Positions 24,220-33,129 of a stretch of 64,000 bases of DNA are shown piece after piece. The stretch covers positions 2,148,958 through 2,212,957 of the forward strand of contig NZ_LR733215.1 in NCBI RefSeq assembly GCF_902506435.1, in the 5' to 3' direction. Under the pieces are notes generated by a model. The model worked only from the letters and a program-made list of their open reading frames with translations. It made no database searches and was not told the DNA's origin. Made by a program: the position numbers and the translations under genes. Origin of the DNA: Nocardioides sp. AX2bis. Lineage in GTDB: Bacteria; Actinomycetota; Actinomycetes; Propionibacteriales; Nocardioidaceae. Position 1 is the stretch's first letter. Each line of letters opens with the position of its first letter.

Positions 24220-24765
24220 CTACGCCGGGTGTGAGGTCACCCAGTAGCGCCTCTTCCCCTCCCGCTCGTCCTCCAGGACGCCACCGGCGGACTCGATCGT
24301 GAGCATCGAGCCGACGTTGTCCTCGTCGCACGTCACGAGCACCCGCTCGATCCCGAGGCCGGCCGCCCGAGCCAGGGCCAGCCGCAGCCCCGTCCGGGCG
24401 TGCCCCTCGCGGCGACGGGAGGGTCGGACGGCGTACCCGACGTGACCGCCCCGCTCGAGCAGGAACGGCGTCAACGCATGACGAAGGGCTAGGAACCCGA
24501 CGACCGGGTCCTCCGTGGTCGAGGCGTCGACGAGCCACCAGTGCTCGCAGCGCACCAGGTCCTCGGGCAGCAAGGTCGCCGGGTCGGCGAGTGGTCGCAC
24601 CAGGTCGATCAGGGCGCGCCCCGAGGCCTCGGTCGCCTCGAGCCGGCCCCCGTCCACGAGGAAGTCCCCCGACCCGGGGATCCGGCTGCCACCGAACTCG
24701 GCGACCGCCCGGACCCAGGACGGCAGCAGGTGAGACGACGGGGTCGCGAGCTCGGTCACGGGCAC
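24220..24765 (-). CDS. GNAT family N-acetyltransferase
   Basis: 181 residues. The acetyl-CoA-binding region reads HVGYAVRPSRRREGHARTGLRLALARAAGLG, preceded by VVGFLALRHAL and followed by VLVTCDEDNVGSMLTIESAGG, the GNAT A and B motifs. It resembles the YkwB-like group in having SRIPGSGDF near residue 28. The acceptor substrate is unknown. It probably forms an operon with the downstream DUF1684 gene. Confidence 0.85.
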   Translation of the reverse strand: MPVTELATPSSHLLPSWVRAVAEFGGSRIPGSGDFLVDGGRLEATEASGRALIDLVRPLADPATLLPEDLVRCEHWWLVDASTTEDPVVGFLALRHALTPFLLERGGHVGYAVRPSRRREGHARTGLRLALARAAGLGIERVLVTCDEDNVGSMLTIESAGGVLEDEREGKRRYWVTSHPA

Positions 24766-24855
24766 TTCCTAGCAGCAGCCCGCCGAGGTGACGCTTGCGG
24801 CGCCTCGAGATGACGTTTCCGGACACCCCGCCCGACCCGACCGCGGCCTGTCACC

Positions 24856-24867
24856 GAACGTTTGTTC
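24856..24867. promoter_or_regulatory. Candidate LexA (SOS) box
   Basis: GAACGTTTGTTC matches the Gram-positive/actinobacterial SOS pattern GAAC-N4-GTTC. It lies 76 bases before the DUF222-HNH start, immediately followed by TACTGT, a plausible -10. Some mycobacterial 13E12-family genes are known to be DNA-damage inducible, which supports the assignment. Confidence 0.6.
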
Positions 24868-24942
24868 TACTGTTACTCCAGTGTGGTCGGGAAAGGCGCT
24901 CTGAGCGGCAGGGCTGTCGGCGGTCAGTGCTTGAGTAGACCC

Positions 24943-26322
24943 ATGACCACCACCCACGACACCCACACCGAGGCCGCCGACCTCGGATGTGACGGACCGT
25001 GGGTGCCGGGTCCAGCACGGGTACGTCCCGGGGTCCGCGTCACCGGCGCCCTGCTCGACGCCCGCGGTGCTGTCTCCGCCGCGGCCGGGGTCTCGACCAC
25101 CGCACTATCCAACACCGACCTGACCACCGCAGCCCACGAGATCACCGCCCTGGAGTCCCAGGTCGCGGCCTACAAGCTCGCCGTCCTCGCCGAAGCCCGC
25201 GACCGCGGACAACAAGGCCCCGTCGGCGACGAAGCCGACCCCGACCCCGCCTCCTGGCTCGCCAAGCTCACCGGCGACCCCACCGAGGTCCTCCGCGGAG
25301 GGACCTACATCGCGACCCTCCTGCAGACCCGGTACCACCACACCCGACGCGCCCTCGAAGCCGGAACGCTCAGGCTGTCCCAGGCCAAGGTCCTCGTCCG
25401 CGCCGCCGAACGCGCCCCCAAGGCGTTGACCCCCGCACAGATCGCGTCCGCGGAGGAATCACTCGTCCTGACCGCGACCGGCGAGTCCTCACCCACGAAT
25501 GGCAAGGGCCGACCCATGTCGGCCAAGAGGCTCCGCGACGAGGCACGGCGGGTGTTCGCCAACATGCTCCCGTCGAAGGCCGAGGCCGACACCGTCGAAG
25601 GCGACGACGCCGCTGATGAGGAGCACGAAGCGCACCGGGAGTGCTACCTGTCCCTGAACGACCGGGGCGATGGGACCTTCCGCGGGACGTTCGTGATCCC
25701 CACCCTGCACGGACGGATCCTGCAAGCGGCGTTGGAGAAGCTCACCGCACCGAGGCGTCACACCCGCGACACCGACGGCACGCCCCTCACCGATGAGTCC
25801 GCGCAGCACGGGACCTCCTACGGGGAGAAGATCGGTGCGGGGTTCTGCGAGCTCATCGAGCACCTGCCCACCACGGGCTTCGACCACGGCAACACCATCG
25901 GCCTGCTCATCACCGCAGCCCTCGACAAGATCGCCGCCGGCGTCGGGACCGGGACCCTGGCCACCGGCGAGGTCATCTCCATCCGCTCGATCCGGCGCCT
26001 GGCCTGCAACGCCGGCCACCTCCCCGTCGTCCTGGGCGGGGACTCCATGCCCGTCGATGTCGGGAAGTCCCGGCGCAAGTTCACCCGCCACCAGGGCTAC
26101 GCCCTGAACACCCTGCACGACACCTGCGGCATCGCCGGCTGCGAGAGACCCTTCGCCTGGTGCGAGCTGCATCACCTCCTGGAGTGGTCCCGCGGCGGCC
26201 CCACCGACCTCCGCAACGCGCTCCCCCTGTGCGGACACCACCACCGCAGAGCCCACGACCCCGCCTACGAGATGCGCCGACACCGAGGCCGCGAGTACGT
26301 CCTGAAGAAGATCCGCAGATAA
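24943..26322 (+). CDS. DUF222 / HNH endonuclease, 13E12 repeat family
   Basis: 459 residues. The N-terminal two-thirds is DUF222 (ESQVAAYKLAVLAEARDRG, TLRLSQAKVLVRAAERAP), and the C-terminus is an HNH nuclease motif: CGIAGCERPFAWCELHHLLEWSRGG, TDLRNALPLCGHHHRRAH. This is the 13E12 repeat family, common in actinobacteria and often present in many genomic copies, of uncertain role. ATG 24943 was chosen over the longer frame (24862) because that frame would begin inside the candidate LexA box. Confidence 0.88.
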   Translation: MTTTHDTHTEAADLGCDGPWVPGPARVRPGVRVTGALLDARGAVSAAAGVSTTALSNTDLTTAAHEITALESQVAAYKLAVLAEARDRGQQGPVGDEADPDPASWLAKLTGDPTEVLRGGTYIATLLQTRYHHTRRALEAGTLRLSQAKVLVRAAERAPKALTPAQIASAEESLVLTATGESSPTNGKGRPMSAKRLRDEARRVFANMLPSKAEADTVEGDDAADEEHEAHRECYLSLNDRGDGTFRGTFVIPTLHGRILQAALEKLTAPRRHTRDTDGTPLTDESAQHGTSYGEKIGAGFCELIEHLPTTGFDHGNTIGLLITAALDKIAAGVGTGTLATGEVISIRSIRRLACNAGHLPVVLGGDSMPVDVGKSRRKFTRHQGYALNTLHDTCGIAGCERPFAWCELHHLLEWSRGGPTDLRNALPLCGHHHRRAHDPAYEMRRHRGREYVLKKIRR

Positions 26323-26361
26323 GCCGGTGACCCCGGCCCCTCCAGGTGTCAGGCTCCACCC

Positions 26362-27009
26362 GTGATCGACGACCACTGGCCCTTCTTCGGCCTCGAGGTG
26401 TCGACCCCCTCGCTGCGCCTGCGCGTCCCCCGGGAGGAGGAGCTGGCGGCGTTGGCGGACCTCGCCGCCGGCGGCGTGCACCCACCCGACGAGCGCCCGT
26501 TCCTCACTCCGTGGGCCGAGGGGACCCCGGAGGAGCGTGCGCGGTACGTCCTGCTCGAGCACTGGGACCGCCTCGCCTCGTGGTCCCCCACCGACTGGCG
26601 GCTGGGTCTGGGCATCTTCACCGCCGACGGCGAGGCTCTCGGCGCGATCAGGCTGGCGGCCCGGGACTTCTCCGTCATCCGTGAGGTCACGACCTACACC
26701 TGGCTCGGCCTGGCGCACCAGGGACGTGGGCTCGGGACCGAGGCCCGCCGAGGGGTCCTGTCCCTGGCCTTCGACCACCTCGCCGCCGCCTCGGCACTCA
26801 CCTTCGTCTTCCGCGACAACCACGCCTCCCAGGGCGTCTCCCGCCGCCTCGGCTACCGGCCCGACGGCACCACCCGCGACGCCCGGGGCGACGAGATGCT
26901 CGTCTCGGACCGGCTCCGCCTGGACGCCGCCGACTGGGCCGGGGCCCGCGAGGCCGGGTACTCGGTCACCGGCCTCGATGCCTGCCGCGGGCTCCTCGGC
27001 GCGACGTGA
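26362..27009 (+). CDS. GNAT family N-acetyltransferase (RimJ-like)
   Basis: 215 residues. LRLRVPREEELAALADLA at the start, GAIRLAARDFS, and WLGLAHQGRGLGTEARRGVLSLAFDHL with the acetyl-CoA pyrophosphate loop, then NHASQGVSRRLGY, give the RimJ/RimL-type GNAT pattern. The substrate is unknown. The GTG follows CAGGCT by six bases (leaderless). A kinase-fold gene follows within eight bases. Confidence 0.85.
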   Translation: MIDDHWPFFGLEVSTPSLRLRVPREEELAALADLAAGGVHPPDERPFLTPWAEGTPEERARYVLLEHWDRLASWSPTDWRLGLGIFTADGEALGAIRLAARDFSVIREVTTYTWLGLAHQGRGLGTEARRGVLSLAFDHLAAASALTFVFRDNHASQGVSRRLGYRPDGTTRDARGDEMLVSDRLRLDAADWAGAREAGYSVTGLDACRGLLGAT

Positions 27010-27016
27010 CCGCGAC

Positions 27017-27931
27017 GTGACCGACCAGGGGCCGATGCACGAGCGCCAGCTGACGGTGACCCCCGACCTGGTCCGGCGACTCCTCGACGACCAGCTCCCG
27101 CAGCACCGGCACCTGCCCCTCCGCCCGGTGGCCGGCGGCGGCACCGTGTGCGCCGTCCTCCGGCTCGGCGAGGGCCTGGCGGTCCGGCTCCCCCTCACCG
27201 GCGACGACCCCGTCCAGGTCCGAGCTGGTCTCGAGGCCGAGGCGCAGGCCTCGGCGGCCCTCGCGGCCATCTGCCCCGCCCCCGCGCCACTGCCCGTCAC
27301 CCTCTGCCGTCCCGGCCACGGCTATCCCCTCCCCTGGTCTGTCCAGACCTGGGTGCCCGGCCACGACGCCCTCGTCGAGGACCCGGCCGGGTCGTCCGCG
27401 TTCGCCGAGGACCTGGCCGCCGTCCTCGACGCCTTCCGCACCGCGGACACAAGCGGACGGACGTTCGTCGGTGAGCAGCGCGATGGGCGTGGCGGGCACC
27501 TGCCCGACCACGACGAGTGGGTCGCCCACTGCCTCGGACAGAGCGTGGACCACGACCTCGACACCGCGTCGCTCGCCGGGCTCTGGGCCGACTTGCGAGA
27601 CCTGCCGCCCGCCGGCCCCGACGTGATGACCCACGGGGACCTGATGCCCGGCAACGTCATCGTCACCCACGGCCGCCTCGGCGGGCTGCTCGACACGGGC
27701 GGCTTCGGCCCGGCCGACCGCGCCCTCGACCTGGTCGCCGCCTGGCACCTGCTCCACGCACCGGCCCGAGCCGTACTCCGAGACCAGCTCGGGTGCACCG
27801 ACCTCGAGTGGGCTCGCGGGCGCGCCTGGGCGCTCCAGCAGGCCCTCGGCCTGGTCTGGTACTACGCCCGCACCCACCCCGTCATCTCAGCGACCGGCCG
27901 ACGCACCCTGGCCCGCGTGCTCACGGGCTGA
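27017..27931 (+). CDS. Aminoglycoside phosphotransferase-family kinase
   Basis: 304 residues with the APH/choline-kinase fold: VMTHGDLMPGNVIV (catalytic HGDxxxxN loop) and LLDTGGFGPADRALDLVAAWH (metal-binding Asp region). The family phosphorylates aminoglycosides, macrolides, homoserine or other small molecules, so the name does not prove drug resistance. GTG 27017 was chosen; ATG 27035 is possible. The start region contains a short direct repeat of GCGACGTGACC. It is probably cotranscribed with the upstream GNAT gene. Confidence 0.85.
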   Translation: MTDQGPMHERQLTVTPDLVRRLLDDQLPQHRHLPLRPVAGGGTVCAVLRLGEGLAVRLPLTGDDPVQVRAGLEAEAQASAALAAICPAPAPLPVTLCRPGHGYPLPWSVQTWVPGHDALVEDPAGSSAFAEDLAAVLDAFRTADTSGRTFVGEQRDGRGGHLPDHDEWVAHCLGQSVDHDLDTASLAGLWADLRDLPPAGPDVMTHGDLMPGNVIVTHGRLGGLLDTGGFGPADRALDLVAAWHLLHAPARAVLRDQLGCTDLEWARGRAWALQQALGLVWYYARTHPVISATGRRTLARVLTG

Positions 27932-27987
27932 ACCACGGACGGCCGGGTGAGCCGGGCCCCGTCCACCCGGTCGGCACACTGGGACCT

Positions 27988-28719
27988 GTGACCGCGACCG
28001 AGCCCGACTGGGACACCCGCACCGGCCGTACGCCCGGCCCCGCGATGCGGCTGCTCAACACCGTCGTCCCCGGGGTGCGCCGGGTGCGGGCGCAGGCGGA
28101 CCCGTACGCCGCCGCGTGGCGCGCGCACAATGCCCGTGCCGTCCTCGAGCCGCGCCGCCGCTGGGTCGTGCTCGGCGACTCCATGTCGCAGGGCGTCGGC
28201 GCCTCGGCGCACGACGCCGGCTGGGTCGGCCAGCTCGACCAGCGCCTGCGCGCGGACGGCCACGACCTCGCCGTGCTCAACCTGTCGGCCACCGGCGCCC
28301 GCACCCGCGACGTCCTCGACCGCCAGCTGCCCGTCCTGGACAGCCTGCCCGCCCAGCCGGACGGCACCCCGGCGGCCCTGGTCACCGTGCTGGTCGGCTC
28401 CAACGACCTCTTCGGCGGCCGGGAGGCACGCGCGGCGCTGCCGAGCGCGATGGCCGAGCTGGTCGACCGGCTCCCGGCCGGTTCGCTGGTGACCACGCTC
28501 CCCCAGCCCTCGGCGGCCGCCGACCTCGCCAACGAGCACGTCGTCCGCGCCGCCGCCCGCGGCAAGGTCGTGCTGGTCGACCTGCGCGAGACCGGCCCGA
28601 CCTCGTGGCGGGGCCGGCTGGCGCCGGACTTCTTCCACCCCAACGACCTCGGGTACGCCGCGATGGCCGACGCCCTCGAGCCCGGCGTGCGCGCGGTCCT
28701 GCAGGCGCCTCAGCCCTGA
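27988..28719 (+). CDS. SGNH/GDSL hydrolase
   Basis: 243 residues: block I VVLGDSMSQGVGAS, block II NLSATGARTRDV, block III LVGSNDLFGG and block V DFFHPNDLGY with catalytic Asp/His. There is no signal peptide. It is the third SGNH hydrolase in the window. CACACT seven bases before the GTG gives a leaderless start. Substrate unknown. Confidence 0.88.
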   Translation: MTATEPDWDTRTGRTPGPAMRLLNTVVPGVRRVRAQADPYAAAWRAHNARAVLEPRRRWVVLGDSMSQGVGASAHDAGWVGQLDQRLRADGHDLAVLNLSATGARTRDVLDRQLPVLDSLPAQPDGTPAALVTVLVGSNDLFGGREARAALPSAMAELVDRLPAGSLVTTLPQPSAAADLANEHVVRAAARGKVVLVDLRETGPTSWRGRLAPDFFHPNDLGYAAMADALEPGVRAVLQAPQP

Positions 28720-28729
28720 TCGACCGGCC

Positions 28730-29707
28730 TCAGCGCGGGTAGGCGTCCCCCGCGGCCTGGCGGGCCTGCCAGGCCGACGACACCATGTCGTGCAGGGTGT
28801 GCCGCATCTTCCAGTCCAGGTCGCGCGCGGCCAGCTCGCCGGAGGCGACGATCCGGTCAGGGTCCCCCGGCCGGCGGGGTGCGACGTCGGGGGTGAAGTC
28901 GATGCCGGTCACCTCGCGGATGGTGTCCATGATCTCGCGCACCGACGTGCCGCCGCCGCTGCCGAGGTTGTAGACCCGCTCCACCGGCTCGTCGGCCGCC
29001 AGCCGGCGCGCGGCCGCCACGTGGGCCTCGGCCAGGTCGGCGACGTGGATGTAGTCGCGCACGCAGGTGCCGTCGGGGGTCTGGTAGTCGTCACCGTTGA
29101 TCCGCGGGTTGTCGCCGCGCACGAGCATGTCGAAGACCAGCGGGAAGAGGTTGTGCGGGCTGGTGTCGAAGAGGTCGGTGGACCCCGAGCCGACGACGTT
29201 GAAGTAGCGCAGGCTGGTGTGCTTCAGCCCCGTCGCGCGCCCGGCGGCGCGCAGCATCCACTCCCCGATCAGCTTCGTCTCGCCGTACGGCGACTCCGGC
29301 ATGGTCGGCGTGCTCTCGGTGACCAGGTCGGTGTCGGGCGTGCCGAAGGTCGCGGCGCTGGAGGAGAAGACCAGCTTGTCGGCGCCGACGGCCTCCATGC
29401 ACTGCATCAGGATCACCATCGCCGACACGTTCTGCTCGTAGGTGTGCAGCGGCCGCTGCATCGACACCCCGGCGTACTTGAAGCCCGCGACGTGGACGAC
29501 GCCCTCGACCTGGTGCTCCTGCAGCGTGTGGTCGACGAGCTTGGCGTCCAGCACGCTGCCGTGCTCGAAGGGCACGCCCGGCGGCAGGAACTGCTCGAAG
29601 CCCGACGAGAGGTCGTCGAGGACCACCACCGGGATGTCCGCGGCCTGGAACGCTCGTACGACGTGCGAGCCGATGTAGCCCGCTCCTCCGGTCACCAACC
29701 AGGTCAT
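28730..29707 (-). CDS. galE: UDP-glucose 4-epimerase
   Basis: 325 residues of the extended SDR family: GGAGYIGSH cofactor motif, HVAGFKYAGVSMQ, SSSAATFG, and SPYGETK with catalytic Tyr/Lys, then RYFNVVGSG and VRDYIHVADLAEAH. It interconverts UDP-glucose and UDP-galactose for envelope polysaccharides. It fits its neighbours, a sortase and a GT87 mannosyltransferase. It ends 11 bases from the convergent SGNH gene. Confidence 0.93.
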   Translation of the reverse strand: MTWLVTGGAGYIGSHVVRAFQAADIPVVVLDDLSSGFEQFLPPGVPFEHGSVLDAKLVDHTLQEHQVEGVVHVAGFKYAGVSMQRPLHTYEQNVSAMVILMQCMEAVGADKLVFSSSAATFGTPDTDLVTESTPTMPESPYGETKLIGEWMLRAAGRATGLKHTSLRYFNVVGSGSTDLFDTSPHNLFPLVFDMLVRGDNPRINGDDYQTPDGTCVRDYIHVADLAEAHVAAARRLAADEPVERVYNLGSGGGTSVREIMDTIREVTGIDFTPDVAPRRPGDPDRIVASGELAARDLDWKMRHTLHDMVSSAWQARQAAGDAYPR

Positions 29708-29775
29708 CCGTACCGCTCCTTCGTCCGTGCTCCGAGTCGTGCGTGCGACCCGCAGACGCTAGCGGAGGCGGGCGC

Positions 29776-30510
29776 TCAGGCCGGGCGCGACGCCACGAGG
29801 ACGCCGATCTTGTCGATCCGGTGCTCGGGGTTGCCGTTCTCGTCGGACCAGTAGTTGCCCTCTGCGTGGTCCTCGGGCGTCGCGCAGGTCGACAGCGTGA
29901 TCATCGCCCTCGTCGGCTCGGCACCGGGCCGTCCCGGCACCGCGGCGCGCTGGGCGGTCAGCGACGCGGGCTCGCGGAACGACGTCTCCCGGGTCGTGCG
30001 CACCTCGTAGACGTAGTCGGTCCCGTCCGCCGTCACCGTCACCCGGTCCCCGCGCACCAGCGACGGCAGCTCCAGGAACGGCTCGGTGGAGGACAGCCGG
30101 TGCCCGGTCACCAGGTAGTTGCCGACGCCGCCCGGCCCGACGCCGCCGTCGGGGCCGTACGGGCTGGCCAGGTCGCCGGCGTCCTGGATCACCGTGCCGG
30201 CCACGTCGTCGGTGGTCCCCCGGTAGGCCTGCACCGGGAAGTCGCGCAGCCCGAGGTCCGGCACGCTCAGGGTCGCGGCGCGCGGGGTGCCGTCGGAGGT
30301 CGCCGGCCCGGCCGGCTCCAGCCGCTGCCCGGCCTCGGCTGCCGCCTCCGGCGCCGGCGACGACGGCTGCGGCTGCGGGGCCTGGGTCGACGCGGGTACG
30401 CGGGCCGCCGCGTCCTGCACCCGCTCGGCGGCCGGCTCACGCTCCGGCGCGGCGGAGCAGCCGGTCAGCGCAGCCAGGGCCACGAGCGGGGCGAGCACGG
30501 AAAACCTCAT
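29776..30510 (-). CDS. Sortase with lipoprotein-type signal
   Basis: 244 residues. MRFSVLAPLVALAALTGC is a lipoprotein signal with an LTGC lipobox. A disordered Pro/Ala/Glu-rich linker follows to about residue 75, then the sortase fold: NYLVTGHRLSSTEPFLELPSLVRGD with catalytic His and ITLSTCATPEDH with catalytic Cys, ending HRIDKIG with the Arg. It would act outside the membrane, anchoring proteins to the wall or pili. It resembles class E/F actinobacterial sortases. A lipid anchor in place of the usual transmembrane helix is notable. Leaderless ATG (TACGCT, eight bases). Confidence 0.85.
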   Translation of the reverse strand: MRFSVLAPLVALAALTGCSAAPEREPAAERVQDAAARVPASTQAPQPQPSSPAPEAAAEAGQRLEPAGPATSDGTPRAATLSVPDLGLRDFPVQAYRGTTDDVAGTVIQDAGDLASPYGPDGGVGPGGVGNYLVTGHRLSSTEPFLELPSLVRGDRVTVTADGTDYVYEVRTTRETSFREPASLTAQRAAVPGRPGAEPTRAMITLSTCATPEDHAEGNYWSDENGNPEHRIDKIGVLVASRPA

Positions 30511-30564
30511 GCCGTCCGAGCGTAGCCAGGCCGCGGTGGGGCCGGCCGTACGTCGGCAGGCACG

Positions 30565-32094
30565 ATGGTGGTGTGTCCCGCCCCTCCCCCGCCGGTGCCG
30601 GCGGTGGGCCCAGCCCGGGCCCGGGCGGTGGCTGACCCGGGTCGGGTGCCGCGCCACGTCCACCCGACCCAGGACGACCCCGTCGTTGCCGCCCTGTCCG
30701 AGGGCGTCGGCGGCCCGGTCGGGCCGCGGGCCGCGCGCAGCCGCTGGTGGAGCCCCACCGCGGTGGTGCTGCTGCTGGCCGCGCTGACCTTCGCGCTCGG
30801 CACCCTGCAGAAGGCGCCGTGCGCGAGCGACGCCTGGGCGGACGGGCAGACCCGCTACTCGGCGATGTGCTACTCCGACCTGCCCTACCTCTACACCGGC
30901 CGCGGCTTCGTCGAGCACGAGTGGCCCTACTCCGACGACGCCGGGGTGCGCGACCGCTTCGAGGCCATGGAGTACCCCGTCGGGATCTCCTACTGGGCCT
31001 GGGCGTCGAGCTGGGCCACGCACGCGGTGGTCGGGTTCCCCGACCTCGCCCCGCGGTACGCCACCCCGGCCGACGAGCTCTTCGGCCAGCCCGAGGTGGC
31101 GCGCGAGGTGGTGCTGTTCACCGCGGTGAACGCCTTCGGCCTGGCCCTGCTGACCCTGGGCGCGGCGTGGTTCCTGACCCGCGCGAACCCCGGGCGGCCC
31201 TGGGACGCCGCGGTGTTCGCCGCCTCACCGACGCTGGCGCTGACCGGGCTGATCAACTGGGACCTGCTGGCCGTGGCCCTGGTCGCGGCGGCGCTGTGGT
31301 CGTGGTCGCGCGGGCGCCCGCTGCTGACCGGCGTGCTGCTGGGGCTGGGCACGGCGGCCAAGCTCTACCCGGGGCTGCTGCTCGGCCCGGTGCTGGTGCT
31401 GCTGGTCCGCGCCCGGCGCTGGCGCGAGGCGGGGCTCGTGGTGGCGGGGGCGGCCGGGGCCTGGCTGCTGGCCAACGCTCCGGCGTACCTCACCGGGCCG
31501 GAGGCCTGGGGCGTCTTCTGGGGGTTCAACGCCGAGCGTGGCGCCGACCTCGGCTCGGTGTGGACGATGGTCTCGCAGGTCGGCGACGTGACGTTCTCGG
31601 CCGGCACGATCAACCTCGTCTCGCAGGGCTTCCTGGTCGTGTGGTGCCTCGGCGTCGCGGCGCTCGGGCTGCTCGCGCCGTCCCCGCCCCGGCTGGCCCA
31701 GCTCGGTCTGCTCGTGGTCGTCGGCTTCCTGCTGGTCAACAAGGTCTACTCCCCGCAGTACGTCCTGTGGCTGCTGCCGCTGGCCGCGCTGGCCCGCCCG
31801 CGGTGGCGCGACCAGGTCGTGTGGCAGGCCGGCGAGGTCTTCTACTTCGCGGTGGTCTGGTGGTACCTCGGCGGCTACCTGCGCCCGGGCGCGGCGGGGG
31901 AGGGCGAGGCGTACGACGCCCCGGTCTACTGGCTCGGGATCGTGCTGCGGATGCTCTGCGAGCTCTACCTGGCCGCCGTCGTGGTCCGCGACGTGTGGCG
32001 GCCGGACCGGGACCCGGTGGCCCGCACGGAGCCGTTGACGCTGCCGGTGCGGTCTCAGTCCACCAGCACGCGGTCGAACGACGTGGTCGTGTAG
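30565..32094 (+). CDS. GT87-like polyprenol-dependent mannosyltransferase
   Basis: 509 residues with about 11 transmembrane helices. VHPTQDDPVVAALSEGVGGPVG near the N-terminus and DLPYLYTGRGFVEHEWPYSD are typical of the actinobacterial DUF2029/GT87 proteins that transfer mannose (or arabinose) from polyprenyl phosphate outside the membrane. In the syntenic Streptomyces region a similar gene lies near rpsF. The start could be ATG 30565 or the following GTGs (30568, 30571); GTG 30628 is also possible. Its 3' end overlaps the convergent alanine-racemase-like gene by 40 bases. Confidence 0.83.
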   Translation: MVVCPAPPPPVPAVGPARARAVADPGRVPRHVHPTQDDPVVAALSEGVGGPVGPRAARSRWWSPTAVVLLLAALTFALGTLQKAPCASDAWADGQTRYSAMCYSDLPYLYTGRGFVEHEWPYSDDAGVRDRFEAMEYPVGISYWAWASSWATHAVVGFPDLAPRYATPADELFGQPEVAREVVLFTAVNAFGLALLTLGAAWFLTRANPGRPWDAAVFAASPTLALTGLINWDLLAVALVAAALWSWSRGRPLLTGVLLGLGTAAKLYPGLLLGPVLVLLVRARRWREAGLVVAGAAGAWLLANAPAYLTGPEAWGVFWGFNAERGADLGSVWTMVSQVGDVTFSAGTINLVSQGFLVVWCLGVAALGLLAPSPPRLAQLGLLVVVGFLLVNKVYSPQYVLWLLPLAALARPRWRDQVVWQAGEVFYFAVVWWYLGGYLRPGAAGEGEAYDAPVYWLGIVLRMLCELYLAAVVVRDVWRPDRDPVARTEPLTLPVRSQSTSTRSNDVVV

Positions 32095-33125
32095 CGGACC
32101 CGTACGTCGAGCTCGTCGCCCACCTCGGGCACCCGGGCGCCGGCCGGCAGCAGCAGCATCGAGGCCTGCATGTGCGGCGGCTCGGCGAACAGGCGCTGGC
32201 GGCCGTCGACGGTGAACGGGGAGCGGGCCAGACCGGCGGCGTCGAGCCCGCCGCGCGCCAGCACGGCCGCGCGGGCGCGCAGCCGGCTCTCACCGGCCGG
32301 GGCGGTCAGGCCGATGCCGTGGGCGGTGCCGCCGCTGACCACGAGGAGGTGCCCGGCGCGGGGGGCGGTGCGGCCGCGGTAGCCGTACACCTGGCCCCGG
32401 CGCAGCGGGTGCACGTCGAGCACGGTGGAGGTGACCCGCAGCGCACCGCGGTCACCGAGCCAGAGCCCGGTGCCGACCCGGGGTCGGACGGTGTAGTCGG
32501 CATAGGTCCGCCGCAGCGTGGCCAGCTCGTCGGCCGACAGGTGGCTGATCCACAGCGTGCGGGTCGGCAGGTCGGCGGCGACCACGTCGTCCATCAGCTG
32601 CAGGACCTCGGCGAGGTGCGAGCCCTGGTCCAGCGGGAGGTGGAACGCCACGCCGGCCACGGAGGCCGTACGCCGTCCACGCAGCAGCCGTCCCGCGGCC
32701 CGCAGCCCGTCGGCGTCGAAGCCGTGACGCAGCATGCTGGTGCGTCGCTCGAGCACGACCCGGGCGGCGGGGTGCCGGTCGAGCAGGTCGACCAGGTCCT
32801 CGAGGCGGCCGACGGTGTGGACGACGCGACGCTCCAGCGCCTCGTCGAGCTCCAGCTCGGGCCCGAAGGGACGCCACGGCGTGAGCACGAGCAGGTCGCC
32901 GTCGAAGCGGCTCGCCACGGTCTCCAGCTCGGAGTAGGTGCCGACCGCGATCGTGTCGACGTCGTGGCCCTGCTCGCGCAGCCAGCCGGCGCGGCGGGCC
33001 AGCCGCGGCAGCGTCAGGCCGTACCCGTTGCCCTTGACGACCGGCGCCAGGCCGGGGTTCGCGGTCGCGACGGCGTCGAGGTGGGCGCGCCAGCGGGCGC
33101 CGTCGACGTGGAGGGTCAGGGTCAT
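32055..33125 (-). CDS. Alanine racemase-like PLP protein
   Basis: 356 residues. PVVKGNGYGLTLPRLA holds the PLP-binding Lys, as in alanine racemase, with GVAFHLPLDQG and RVGTGLWLGDRGALRVTST in the barrel and a C-terminal beta domain. It diverges from standard Alr, so the enzyme may be an amino-acid racemase of other specificity or a regulator of peptidoglycan precursors. It lies four bases after femX on the same strand, a pairing also seen in Streptomyces, suggesting a role in wall cross-bridge supply. Confidence 0.82.
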   Translation of the reverse strand: MTLTLHVDGARWRAHLDAVATANPGLAPVVKGNGYGLTLPRLARRAGWLREQGHDVDTIAVGTYSELETVASRFDGDLLVLTPWRPFGPELELDEALERRVVHTVGRLEDLVDLLDRHPAARVVLERRTSMLRHGFDADGLRAAGRLLRGRRTASVAGVAFHLPLDQGSHLAEVLQLMDDVVAADLPTRTLWISHLSADELATLRRTYADYTVRPRVGTGLWLGDRGALRVTSTVLDVHPLRRGQVYGYRGRTAPRAGHLLVVSGGTAHGIGLTAPAGESRLRARAAVLARGGLDAAGLARSPFTVDGRQRLFAEPPHMQASMLLLPAGARVPEVGDELDVRVRYTTTSFDRVLVD

Positions 33126-33129
33126 GCGG

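Noticed and set aside
27017-27931. Aminoglycoside resistance gene
   Set aside because: The kinase fold is clear, but the family is broad and nothing in the sequence shows the substrate to be a drug.
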